NCBI GenBank assembly: GCA_029261555.1
Contig: JAJDBB010000014.1
Coordinates: forward strand, 1 to 64,000
Source: Nitrospinaceae bacterium
GTDB lineage: Bacteria > Nitrospinota > Nitrospinia > Nitrospinales > JACRGP01
Length of the DNA: 64,000 nucleotides
Direction: 5' to 3'
Positions 19,754-29,039 of the stretch are shown here, piece after piece. Below the pieces are notes generated by a model that saw nothing but the letters and a program-made list of their open reading frames with translations, searched no databases and was not told the origin of the DNA. Each line of letters opens with the position of its first letter. The stretch's first letter is position 1. A program made the translations under genes and the position numbers.

Positions 19754-20920
19754 TTATAACAACTCGCGGATGCCACGAATCGCCTGGCGAGTCCGATGCT
19801 CGTTTTCTACCAAGGAAAAGCGGACAAACTCATCGCCGCCTTCGCCAAAACCAATCCCTGGGGATACGGCCACCTTGGCCTTGTCCAAAAGAAGCTTGGA
19901 AAATTCCACCGATCCCAAATGCCGAAGCTTCTCAGGAATTTGCGCCCAGACAAACATGGTGGCTTTGGGCGGTTCCACGGTCCACCCGATCCGGTTGAGT
20001 CCCTCGCATAAAACGTTTCGTCGGTTGTAATACGTGTCGCGTATACCCTCGACCCATTCGCGCGGCCCGTTCAGCGCAATCACTCCCGCAATTTGAATGG
20101 GGGTGAACATTCCATAATCCTGATAGCTTTTCAGTCGGGTGAGCGCATGGATGAGTTCGCGATTGCCGACGGCAAAGCCCACGCGCCAACCGGGCATGTT
20201 GTAACTTTTGGACAGGGTAAAAAATTCCACGCCCACGTCCTTGGCGCCGGGAACCTGCAAAAAACTGGGCGCCTTATAGTCTTCGAAAACGATGTCCGCG
20301 TAGGCAAAATCATGAATCACAATTAAATCGTGTTCCTTGGCGAACGCCACCACTCTTTCAAAAAACTCGATATCCACCACCTCGGTGGTCGGATTGTGCG
20401 GGAAGTTGATTACCAGGGCCTTTGGGCGCGGCCAGGTCCTTTTAAAAGCCTCCAACAGCGCTTCAAAGAAATCCGTATCCTTATTCAAAGGAACATTGAT
20501 AACGTCGCAATTGGACAAAATAAAAGCGTAGGTGTGAATCGGATAAGTGGGCGTGGGCACCATGATGGAGTCGCCGGGACCCGTGATGGCCACCGCCAAA
20601 TGTGAAATTCCTTCTTTGGAGCCGATGGTGGCAATGGCCTCGGTATCCGGATCCAGTTCCACCGAATAATTACGCATGTACCAATCGGTAATGGCCAGGC
20701 GGAGTTTATATACGCCCTTTGAAAGGGAATAGCGGTGGCTTTGCGGTTTCCGGGCCGCCTCGATCAGTTTATCGACAATGGGGTCGGGCGTCGGCTGGTC
20801 CGGATTGCCCATTCCAAAGTCGATAATGTCTTCACCCTGGCGACGGGCCTTAAGCTTCAACTCATTAATGATGTTGAAAACGTAAGGGGGCAACCGGTTG
20901 ATTCTGGGAAATTCCCGCAT
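19754..20920 (-). CDS. Class I/II PLP aminotransferase, AlaC-like
   Basis: 388 aa; [67 protein letters not shown] lysine motif. Confidence 0.9.
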   Translation of the reverse strand: MREFPRINRLPPYVFNIINELKLKARRQGEDIIDFGMGNPDQPTPDPIVDKLIEAARKPQSHRYSLSKGVYKLRLAITDWYMRNYSVELDPDTEAIATIGSKEGISHLAVAITGPGDSIMVPTPTYPIHTYAFILSNCDVINVPLNKDTDFFEALLEAFKRTWPRPKALVINFPHNPTTEVVDIEFFERVVAFAKEHDLIVIHDFAYADIVFEDYKAPSFLQVPGAKDVGVEFFTLSKSYNMPGWRVGFAVGNRELIHALTRLKSYQDYGMFTPIQIAGVIALNGPREWVEGIRDTYYNRRNVLCEGLNRIGWTVEPPKATMFVWAQIPEKLRHLGSVEFSKLLLDKAKVAVSPGIGFGEGGDEFVRFSLVENEHRTRQAIRGIRELL

Positions 20921-21273
20921 GATTGGAAGGCCTTATCTATTGCTTACAAAAACAGCATGAATTTAAGAGGCTTATATAGGCGAGAGGTCATACTCTTCCC
21001 AAACAATAATAAAAACTCGCGTAAGATAGCACAATTCCCCGAAAGCGGCAAGGCAGGGAAAACGCCAATCTTCGACTAAAAACCGGGCTTCCACCGCTCT
21101 GTAAGAGAGTTTCAAAAATATTTCCGGGGCTAAAAAAATATTTTAGTCGCCATTCCAGAGACGTCTTTTTTCTTGATTCGCGGCGCGGGCAAAGAGTAGT
21201 ATTCCCTTTTGGATTAACCGCCCATATTACCCATTCCCATCAAAGCAAATCCTCTGATTTATCGGCAAATTTT

Positions 21274-22074
21274 ATGGACTATGCGAATACGATTCTCCTG
21301 GGAATCATCCAGGGACTCACGGAATTTTTACCGGTCTCCAGTTCGGGCCATCTGATATTAGCGCCCGTGGTTTTTGGCTTTAAGGACCAGGGGTTGGTGA
21401 TGGACGTCATCCTGCATCTGGCCACCCTGCTGGCGATAATCATTTTTTTCCGCCAGGACCTGGCAAGTATACTGAAAGCCATATTTAACCCCAATGGAGA
21501 CCCTGCCTACAAAAAATTAGGTTGGAGCATCCTGATTGCCACCATCCCGGCGGGAATCGTCGGCTTGCTTCTTGAAGATTGGATCGAATCCAATTTGCGC
21601 AGTTCCACTTTCGTTGCATGCAACCTGATTTTCTGGTCGCTGGTTTTTTGGATTGCGGACAGAAAAGCCGCAAACGCCCCGACCTCGGACGTCCGCGAAT
21701 TGAGTTTTGCCCAGGTATTTTTTATCGGTTGCGCCCAGGCGGTGGCGCTTTTGCCGGGAACTTCACGCTCGGGAATAACCATCGCAGCGGGTTTGTTTGG
21801 CAATTTGTCCAGAGAGACGGCGGCCCGGTTCTCTTTCTTACTGGGAACGCCCATTATTTTAGCTGCGGGAACGCATAAATCCCTGTTAATTTTTACGGCG
21901 TCGGGAAACCATTTGGACGTTGGGATGGGGGAACTGGCGACGGGATTTTTAATCACCTTTGCGGTGGGTTATCTTTGCATAAAGGTTTTGCTGAACGTCG
22001 TGAAACGCTTCGGCCTTTTGCCCTTCATTATTTATCGAATTCTACTCGCCTCGTTGATTTTAGTTTTTTATTAA
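21274..22074 (+). CDS. uppP: Undecaprenyl-diphosphatase UppP/BacA
   Basis: 266 aa; LLGIIQGLTEFLPVSSSGHLIL and LLPGTSRSGITIAAGLFGNLSRETAARFSFLLGTPII. Confidence 0.97.
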   Translation: MDYANTILLGIIQGLTEFLPVSSSGHLILAPVVFGFKDQGLVMDVILHLATLLAIIIFFRQDLASILKAIFNPNGDPAYKKLGWSILIATIPAGIVGLLLEDWIESNLRSSTFVACNLIFWSLVFWIADRKAANAPTSDVRELSFAQVFFIGCAQAVALLPGTSRSGITIAAGLFGNLSRETAARFSFLLGTPIILAAGTHKSLLIFTASGNHLDVGMGELATGFLITFAVGYLCIKVLLNVVKRFGLLPFIIYRILLASLILVFY

Positions 22075-22095
22075 GCCCCAAAAATTTGCATAAAA

Positions 22096-22125
22096 AAAGC
22101 CGGTCGGGAAAACCCGACCGGCTTT
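22096..22125. terminator. Bidirectional rho-independent terminator between convergent uppP and the secreted-protein gene
   Basis: aaagccggtcggg-aaaa-cccgaccggcttt, perfect 13-bp stem with A/T runs. Confidence 0.9.
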
Positions 22126-22157
22126 ATTATTTTGTTCCCGCAGGAACGAAACGATGA

Positions 22158-22571
22158 TTAGTTACAGGTTACGTTCATCGGAATCGTGCCGGTGTTGGTG
22201 ATACGAACTTCGCCGCTGATGTCGCCAATGCTGTCGCCACGGCTGAAATTATTCTGACCTTTCAAGGTAACTTTCTTCGCGCCCATGCTGTGATACTCCT
22301 GGGTATGCGCCTTGCTGTTAGGTCCTTTTCCGGGGATACCTTGCTCGTCATTTCCCAAAGTAATCGGAATCGTCGTGAAGTTGGAAGACTTCCAGATCAC
22401 TGCATTTGCATTTTCGCGATCTGTTGAATGCGATCCATTAGCTTCCAGAGTGATGGAACTGGCGTTGTTGCAACTCGTTTTGCCGCCCGGAGCCAAAGAC
22501 CCGGCTGATGCGCTTGATGCGAAACAGAATACAGCAAAAACGACAATGCTAACCAAAACAGTTTTTTTCAT
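22158..22571 (-). CDS. Small secreted protein of unknown function
   Basis: ATG at 22571 gives MKKTVLVSIVVFAVFCFASSASA signal peptide preceded by GGGAGGATGAAG; mature ~115 aa with two Cys; no family recognised. Confidence 0.75.
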   Translation of the reverse strand: MKKTVLVSIVVFAVFCFASSASAGSLAPGGKTSCNNASSITLEANGSHSTDRENANAVIWKSSNFTTIPITLGNDEQGIPGKGPNSKAHTQEYHSMGAKKVTLKGQNNFSRGDSIGDISGEVRITNTGTIPMNVTCN

Positions 22572-22662
22572 AGCTTCATCCTCCCTACCCAAGTTAAGAT
22601 TTAAAAACATTATAAAAGACTGTTCGAGGTAAATACCTGTAAGGTCCACCCCCATTTAACAA

Positions 22663-22783
22663 ATTCCAATATGGAATACAGGTCACGTTTATTACCGCTC
22701 AACTTAGCCTTTGGAAACGCAAAAGACAACCATAATCCAGCGCTTTTCTTCCCTAGGCTAAATGTCGGGGTAAGTATACCCCT
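22663..22783. promoter_or_regulatory. Cluster of short palindromes upstream of the secreted-protein gene
   Basis: attccaatatggaat (22663-22677) and ggggta-agta-tacccc (22768-22783). Confidence 0.3.
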
Positions 22784-22976
22784 GTGACCAAACATGTCAA
22801 CATTTTATTTTAAAAATCCACAACTTATTTGTCTTCATATTGGCGGTGTTTTTCTAAGGAACCTTCAAAGCAAATAAAATCAATTTCCTTACTTATTTTT
22901 AGGCCGAAAATATTTTAAAATACCTTAAAATTCAATGTGTTATTCAGATAGCGCTTCAAAGCCCACACCCTCCATT

Positions 22977-24341
22977 CTATAGCCATGACGTATTTTTTAA
23001 TAATTCCCCTTGGCCAATAGTTCTCGAACCCTCATTGGCCCCCAAGGTCACTTTCCCCTCCAAAACCGCCGAACCTTCAAAAGTTATATCCCCCTCCAGC
23101 GTCAACGATTCCAAGTTTATTATATCGGGGATCGATTTAAAGCGGGAATTATACCCATCCAGCCGGTCGAACGGAGCGCCAAAGTTGACGTTCGGCAACT
23201 CTTTAATTGTCCGTTGAGAATTGATCCGCATGCGGCCTTCGTCAAGCTCGAACAGGTTGGACTGAACCAGGAACAAATCGCTGGTCCTTTTAACGGGACG
23301 GAACCTTTCCCTGGGAACCAGCAACCCCACTGCGCCTGGGAAAAATTCAATGGCGGCGCCGATCGCGGTTTCCAATTGAACAACGTCGACCCCTCCCACC
23401 GTTTTATTATTGACGATCAGCTCCAGCCCCAAGGCCCCCCGCTCTAATTTTTTCGCAAGGCTCCGTAGATTGATCCAGATATTGTTCGTGCTGAAAGTCG
23501 AAAATTTCTCCACATTGCAAAACTCGTCGACGCGCTCTTCTGGAACCTGGGCGATTTCCAACAGCCGCAAACGATCTCCTTCATTATAAATCGTTCCGCC
23601 CTTCACGTCGGCCAGGGTTTTCGGCGTCAACTCCATTAAAAATGGAACGTCATGCTCTATCATATAGGTCAGGATTTTTTCATCCCAAACGGCGCCGAGA
23701 TTATCCGAATTGGAAAGGAATAAAATGTCCCGGCCCTGGCGCAACCAGTTATCCAGAAGTCCCCGGTTGGCAATGCAATGATAAAAGTCGCCGTGTCCCG
23801 GCGGGTACCAGGCTTCTCTGCCAAATTCTTTTTCGTCCAGCAGGCTCCCGTCGGTTTTTTGAATTCTGGGAAACCGGCTCTGCTCAAACGCTTCAATACT
23901 CAGCAAACCGCTATAGCTTTCCAAAGCTCTTGCCGTTTCCGCCTGAGTGTAAAAACTGTTCATTAATACGAGCGGAATTTTCGTATTATATTTCCGGTTG
24001 GCGGCGACAAGCTGATCGACCATCAGGTCCAAAAAAGTTTTACCTTCCTTGACCACGATTAAAGACTTGGGTCCAGAACATCCCATGGACGTCCCCAAGC
24101 CCCCGTTCAATTTGCAAACAACCAGCCGGGAAAGATAGTTCTCCAATTGGGCGGAATCCGGCGACGGCAGATTGTCCCAACTCAACATCTCGCTCGCATG
24201 AGGCGACTGGATGGACTCCCACTCCGCAACCTTTGCGGGTCCCTGCTGAAACTTTTTGTATAAAGACAAAAAGTATTCGGCCTCTGGACCCTCAAGGCCT
24301 ACCTCGGATAACTTTTTTAATAAACTTTCCATTTTTAACAA
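22977..24341 (-). CDS. UTP--glucose-1-phosphate uridylyltransferase, eukaryotic-type UDPGP family
   Basis: 454 aa; KLNGGLGTSMGCSGPKSLIVVKEGKTFLDL, HGDFYHC, C-terminal beta-helix-like segment. Confidence 0.92.
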   Translation of the reverse strand: MLKMESLLKKLSEVGLEGPEAEYFLSLYKKFQQGPAKVAEWESIQSPHASEMLSWDNLPSPDSAQLENYLSRLVVCKLNGGLGTSMGCSGPKSLIVVKEGKTFLDLMVDQLVAANRKYNTKIPLVLMNSFYTQAETARALESYSGLLSIEAFEQSRFPRIQKTDGSLLDEKEFGREAWYPPGHGDFYHCIANRGLLDNWLRQGRDILFLSNSDNLGAVWDEKILTYMIEHDVPFLMELTPKTLADVKGGTIYNEGDRLRLLEIAQVPEERVDEFCNVEKFSTFSTNNIWINLRSLAKKLERGALGLELIVNNKTVGGVDVVQLETAIGAAIEFFPGAVGLLVPRERFRPVKRTSDLFLVQSNLFELDEGRMRINSQRTIKELPNVNFGAPFDRLDGYNSRFKSIPDIINLESLTLEGDITFEGSAVLEGKVTLGANEGSRTIGQGELLKNTSWL

Positions 24342-24470
24342 ATTGTACGATTGGAGTTTAATCTCGGCGCTATAATAAGCGGAATCACTGACAGTCTGAT
24401 TAGGAAATGAATTTCGCGCCGATCTCGGCGACGATTTCCTTATACCTCAACTTTAGGCGAAAGACGAGCC

Positions 24471-26948
24471 GTGGACAAAAAAACTTGGGCCAATCTTCAT
24501 CAATGCTTCCGCGAAAACTCCGCGGAAGCGTTGCAACAGTCCTTTCAGTTTCATTTGAGGTACACCCAGGCCAAGGACGAATACTCTGCCACGGCCCACG
24601 ACCTCTACAACAGCATCGCCTACGCCGTGCGCGACCGCCTGGTCGACAAATGGACCGAGACTCAGGAATCCTATTACGACCAGGACGTCAAGCGCGTTTA
24701 CTTTTTGTCCATGGAATATCTGGTCGGACGCACCCTGTCCAATTACATGATCGACCTGGAAATCCGCCCGGAAATCAAACAAGCCTTGAAAGCGCTGGGG
24801 CATGAGTTGGAAGAAATCGAAGACAACGACGTAGAGCCGGGGCTCGGCAACGGGGGCCTGGGCCGCCTGGCCACCTGTTTCCAAAACTCTCTGGCTACCT
24901 TGAGCCTGCCTGCATGTGGGTACGGCATCCGCTACGAATTCGGGATTTTCTACCAGAAAATCCGCAACGGTTTTCAAACGGAAACTTCCGACAACTGGAA
25001 CCGGCGCGGCAATCCCTGGGAAATCCCCCGCCCCGAACTCATGTTCCCGGTAAAATTTTTTGGAAAAGTTGTGGAGTCCAAAAGCCCAACCGGCCAACCC
25101 GTGTACGAGTGGGTGGACGCCCGCGATGACGTGATGGCGATGGCCTACGACATTCCCGTCCCCGGTTATAAATGCGAAACCGTGAACACGCTTCGTCTGT
25201 GGAGCGCAAAATCGACGCGCGAACTGGATTTTGAATTTTTTAATACCGGGGATTACTTGCGCTCCGTCAGCCTTAAAGCGGATACGGAAAATATTTCCAA
25301 GGTTCTTTATCCCAACGACAATATCGACCAGGGAAAGGAATTGCGCCTGAAACAGGAGTACTTTTTCGTTTCGGCTTCTCTGCAGGATATCATCCGGCGC
25401 TACAAAAAAAACCATCCTACCTTCGATCAGTTCAGCGAGAAGGTTGCAGTTCAACTCAACGACACGCATCCCTCCCTGGCGGTTCCCGAATTGATGCGCC
25501 TACTGATCGACGTCGAAAAACTCAGTTGGGAGCGCGCCTGGAAAATCACCGTCGAAACTTTTGGTTTCACCAACCACACCATTTTGCCCGAGGCCATGGA
25601 AAAATGGCCGGTGCATCTGATGGAATACCTGCTTCCCCGGCACCTGCAAATCATTTACCAGATCAACGACCATTTCCTCAAACAGATTCGCGCCGACTTT
25701 CCCGGCAACGACGAATTGGCCCGGCAAGTATCCATCGTCCAGGAAACTCCCGAGAGATCCATCCGCATGGCCCATCTGGCCATTGTGGGAAGTCATAAAA
25801 CCAACGGAGTGGCCCGCCTGCATACCGAGATTTTAAAGAACCGCGTGTTCAAACCTTTCTACCAAATTTTCAGCGACCGCTTCCACAACAAGACCAATGG
25901 AATCACCCCCCGCCTGTGGCTAAAAACCTGCAATCCGGAGCTTGCGGAATTGATCACCAGCATTATCGGCGACCAATGGATCACGCAGTTGGATGAACTG
26001 AAAAAGCTCGTTCCTCTGGCCGATGACGCCGCCTTCCGCGAACAATGGGCGACAATAAAAATGAACAACAAAAAGAACCTGGCGAAATACATCGACTGCC
26101 TGTTAGGAATCAGCGTCAACGTCGATTCAATCTTCGACGTGCAAATCAAACGCATCCACGAATACAAACGGCAACTCTTAAATATTCTCCACGTCGTCGC
26201 GCTTTACAACCGCATCAAGGACGGCAAGGGCGACGGACTGGTTCCCCGCACCGTGATATTTTCCGGCAAGGCGGCGCCGGGGTATCATCAGGCGAAACTC
26301 ATCATCAAACTGATTCATAGCGTCGGAGACAAAGTAAACCATGACCCGGACGTCGGCGACCTTTTAAAAGTCGTTTTCATCCCCAACTACTCCGTATCCA
26401 AAGCGGAAAAAATTATCCCGTCAGCCGACCTTTCGGAACAAATTTCCACCGCCGGATGGGAGGCCTCGGGCACGGGCAACATGAAGCTAGCCTTGAACGG
26501 CGCCCTGACCATCGGGACCCTCGACGGCGCAAACATAGAGATCATGGAGGAAGTTGGAAAAGAAAATATTTTCATCTTCGGCCTGGAGGTTGAAGACGTT
26601 CAAAAACTGGACCAGGACGGCTACCAGCCGCGCGATTTTTACGACAAGAACCAGACGCTCAAACGCGCGCTGGAAATGATCCGCTCCGGTCACTTTTCTC
26701 CGGAGGATCCCGCCCTCTTCCACCCCATAGTCAACGCGCTTTTGAGCGGCGACACATTCAAAGTCATGGCCGATTTCGAAGCCTATTGCCAATGCCAGGA
26801 AAACGTTGCAAAAGAATATGCCGACCCAAAACTCTGGTTCAAAAAATCCATCCTCAACAGCGCCAATATGGGGAAATTTTCCAGCGACCGGACCATCCAG
26901 GAATACTCCCGGGACGTCTGGAACATACAACCCGTTCGCCGCTCCTAA
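24471..26948 (+). CDS. glgP: Glycogen/starch/alpha-glucan phosphorylase
   Basis: 825 aa from GTG start; VYFLSMEYLVGRTLSNYM, EPGLGNGGLGRLATCF, VQLNDTHPSLAVPELMR, PLP motif EASGTGNMKLALNGALTIGTLDGANIEI. Confidence 0.97.
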   Translation: MDKKTWANLHQCFRENSAEALQQSFQFHLRYTQAKDEYSATAHDLYNSIAYAVRDRLVDKWTETQESYYDQDVKRVYFLSMEYLVGRTLSNYMIDLEIRPEIKQALKALGHELEEIEDNDVEPGLGNGGLGRLATCFQNSLATLSLPACGYGIRYEFGIFYQKIRNGFQTETSDNWNRRGNPWEIPRPELMFPVKFFGKVVESKSPTGQPVYEWVDARDDVMAMAYDIPVPGYKCETVNTLRLWSAKSTRELDFEFFNTGDYLRSVSLKADTENISKVLYPNDNIDQGKELRLKQEYFFVSASLQDIIRRYKKNHPTFDQFSEKVAVQLNDTHPSLAVPELMRLLIDVEKLSWERAWKITVETFGFTNHTILPEAMEKWPVHLMEYLLPRHLQIIYQINDHFLKQIRADFPGNDELARQVSIVQETPERSIRMAHLAIVGSHKTNGVARLHTEILKNRVFKPFYQIFSDRFHNKTNGITPRLWLKTCNPELAELITSIIGDQWITQLDELKKLVPLADDAAFREQWATIKMNNKKNLAKYIDCLLGISVNVDSIFDVQIKRIHEYKRQLLNILHVVALYNRIKDGKGDGLVPRTVIFSGKAAPGYHQAKLIIKLIHSVGDKVNHDPDVGDLLKVVFIPNYSVSKAEKIIPSADLSEQISTAGWEASGTGNMKLALNGALTIGTLDGANIEIMEEVGKENIFIFGLEVEDVQKLDQDGYQPRDFYDKNQTLKRALEMIRSGHFSPEDPALFHPIVNALLSGDTFKVMADFEAYCQCQENVAKEYADPKLWFKKSILNSANMGKFSSDRTIQEYSRDVWNIQPVRRS

Positions 26949-26957
26949 TAATTTCTT

Positions 26958-27587
26958 ATGATTATTTTTAATAAAAATATTTACCAGCCCCGGCCCGACC
27001 AGCTCGATCCCCTGCATATGGAAAATGCGGACAATCCTAACTTTAATCTCAATCCTTATGATTTGTTTCTGACCGTGTTGACCCAGGACCGACGCCTGTT
27101 CATTGGCCTGGACCGCATGGACAAAACCGAATTGGATGAAAAAATGCCAATCATTTTTCCAAACGCATCGCGTTTCGGCGACCTCGACGTGTTGAACCAA
27201 CTTTCCAGACGCCTGCTGGAAGCGCTTGTCGACCGGTCGCGCTGGTACGAAATGAACTCCTATCACGCCTGCTATCTATACGACGCCCTGTTCAGCATGG
27301 TGGAGGACTACAGCTACTCCGACTTGGCGGAGCGCATGGAAATTTTCCCTGAGCATGGAGGCGAGGCGATCGATTTAAATGCGTTCATCAACGAGTACTT
27401 TTTAAACACGCTGTTTTTGGTCCACCCCGACCGGTTCGACAAGCTTAGCCCGGAAGAACTCGAAGAACGCTATCGTCAGAATCCCTGCCTGTTTGCCGTC
27501 GTCAACCGGCTCACCCCCAGTCCCGAGGAAATCCTGTTGACCCAGCACACGACCAACCCCTACGAACCGGAGCAACCAAACAATTGA
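26958..27587 (+). CDS. Uncharacterised protein, paralogue A (homologous to 28225..28842)
   Basis: 209 aa; shares NIY, L(N/D)PY(D/E), (F/Y)PNA..(R/K)FG, W(Y/H)EMN(S/A)YH.CYLYD.L, YF.NT.FL..PD.F..LS, CLF.V(V/I)N.L.P with the downstream paralogue. Confidence 0.85.
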   Translation: MIIFNKNIYQPRPDQLDPLHMENADNPNFNLNPYDLFLTVLTQDRRLFIGLDRMDKTELDEKMPIIFPNASRFGDLDVLNQLSRRLLEALVDRSRWYEMNSYHACYLYDALFSMVEDYSYSDLAERMEIFPEHGGEAIDLNAFINEYFLNTLFLVHPDRFDKLSPEELEERYRQNPCLFAVVNRLTPSPEEILLTQHTTNPYEPEQPNN

Positions 27588-27597
27588 GGATAAAAAA

Positions 27598-28020
27598 TTG
27601 AAATACCCCAAAAGTCCTTATGAAAAAGAAGGCGGACTGTACCACTTCCCGCGCATGCTGGATAAAATTCGCATGCATGAAAAAGGGGAACTGAACGCCT
27701 CCTACGACCCTCGGCTGGGAAAGGGATTCGATTATTTTTTATGCAAGTTTCTGGGCGTGGAATATCAAGACGTCATCGAACAGGGGAAGGCGGGTCAAAC
27801 GGATACCGACATTCTTGAATGGTGCTACGAAACCGGAAGGCGGAGAGACGAGTACGATTGCATGCTGTTCAACAAGTTCTTACAGAAACTCGGTTGGCGC
27901 GACGAAGACAACGGAATCACCGGGCGGCTTAAGAATTACAAAAGGGATCTCAACCTTGAACGCGACGATATAGAAACCATCTTCGACCTCATCGAAGTTG
28001 ACGAGAAAAGAAAAGATTAA
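27598..28020 (+). CDS. DUF5069 family protein
   Basis: 140 aa from TTG start; SPYEKEGGLYHFPRMLDKIRMHEKGELNASYD...ILEWCYETGRR resembles DUF5069 pattern from memory. Confidence 0.75.
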   Translation: MKYPKSPYEKEGGLYHFPRMLDKIRMHEKGELNASYDPRLGKGFDYFLCKFLGVEYQDVIEQGKAGQTDTDILEWCYETGRRRDEYDCMLFNKFLQKLGWRDEDNGITGRLKNYKRDLNLERDDIETIFDLIEVDEKRKD

Positions 28021-28094
28021 GCGCTGGCGAAGGACTCAGCCTGATATCTTGGCCGTCTACCCTGTTAATCCTGTCTAGATTTTTTTTATTGGGA

Positions 28095-28124
28095 CGGCGC
28101 CTACGCCGCCAGCGTCACGCTGGC
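28095..28124. other. Tandem GC-rich hairpins in the glgP-cluster intergenic region
   Basis: cggcg-ccta-cgccg (28095-28108) and gccagcg-tca-cgctggc (28108-28124), just after a T-run (~28079-28087). Confidence 0.5.
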
Positions 28125-28224
28125 CGGCTTGAATCGCGTTGGCAATGATGATAGGCTAATTCTTTGGAAATTGGCCGCCCGCTACGGGTCGCCTTGACGT
28201 CCAAATCTCCCGAGACAAAACGCC

Positions 28225-28842
28225 ATGCTTGTCTTCAAAAATAATATTTACGAAGCCAAAAGCGTTTTCCCCTCCACCGGAACCCAGTCCGACCCGGAGC
28301 TGACTCACGGCCTGGACCCTTACGAATTCATCAAAATTTCCCTGCTCGAAGAAAAAGACGTCGTGCAGTTTGTTGAAAAACAGCCGCGCACCTTCTGGGA
28401 CGAGGACGCGCGCAATTTTTATCCCAACGCCTGCAAGTTCGGGTCGTTCCTCACCTTGCGCAAATTCCTGTTCATTCTGCTTGAAGGGCTGGGCGCCAAA
28501 CCGGCCTGGCACGAAATGAACGCCTACCATTTCTGCTACCTGTACGACGTGCTGAGTCGGAATGCTTTCAACTACAACGCGGACAACCGGGAAGAGCGCA
28601 TCAACTCCCTGCCCCATTTAAACGCGCGTCCGCTGAACTTCAACCTCTTTGTCCGCGACTACTTTTTCAACACGGGATTCCTGACCAGCCCGGACCATTT
28701 CAATTCCCTCTCCGGCGCCGAGAAAAAGGAAAAGGGAATGGACGTACCCTGTCTCTTCTCCGTTATTAACGGACTCAAACCCTGCCTCGATGAAATGGTC
28801 CTCAAGGAAACCCGGGACTACCCCTACACGCTTTACGTTTGA
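28225..28842 (+). CDS. Uncharacterised protein, paralogue B (homologous to 26958..27587)
   Basis: 205 aa; co-linear conserved motifs with paralogue A. Confidence 0.85.
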   Translation: MLVFKNNIYEAKSVFPSTGTQSDPELTHGLDPYEFIKISLLEEKDVVQFVEKQPRTFWDEDARNFYPNACKFGSFLTLRKFLFILLEGLGAKPAWHEMNAYHFCYLYDVLSRNAFNYNADNREERINSLPHLNARPLNFNLFVRDYFFNTGFLTSPDHFNSLSGAEKKEKGMDVPCLFSVINGLKPCLDEMVLKETRDYPYTLYV

Positions 28843-29039
28843 AAAATTTTTATCCATCCCCCGCTTACATTCTTTTTCATCCCCGATAGATGTTAAAATG
28901 CTCTGCGTTTTGATCGAAAAATCGTAGACTCAACAGGAGTAACATCGAATCTTCCCTGTTTAACTTCCGACAAGGAAGACGGGTCGATGTGAAAAATTAT
29001 CGCAAACTGCCCCCACGGCGAGTGGTGGAGGATTAAATT

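Noticed and set aside
17092-20920. alaC-hom-thrC gene run as a novel operon
   Set aside because: Expected amino-acid biosynthesis arrangement; nothing unusual beyond standard domains
24453-25469. 338-aa minus-strand ORF
   Set aside because: Antisense to the conserved glgP coding sequence; no recognisable domains
26487-27266. 259-aa minus-strand ORF
   Set aside because: Antisense across the glgP/paralogue A junction, both of which have real protein signatures
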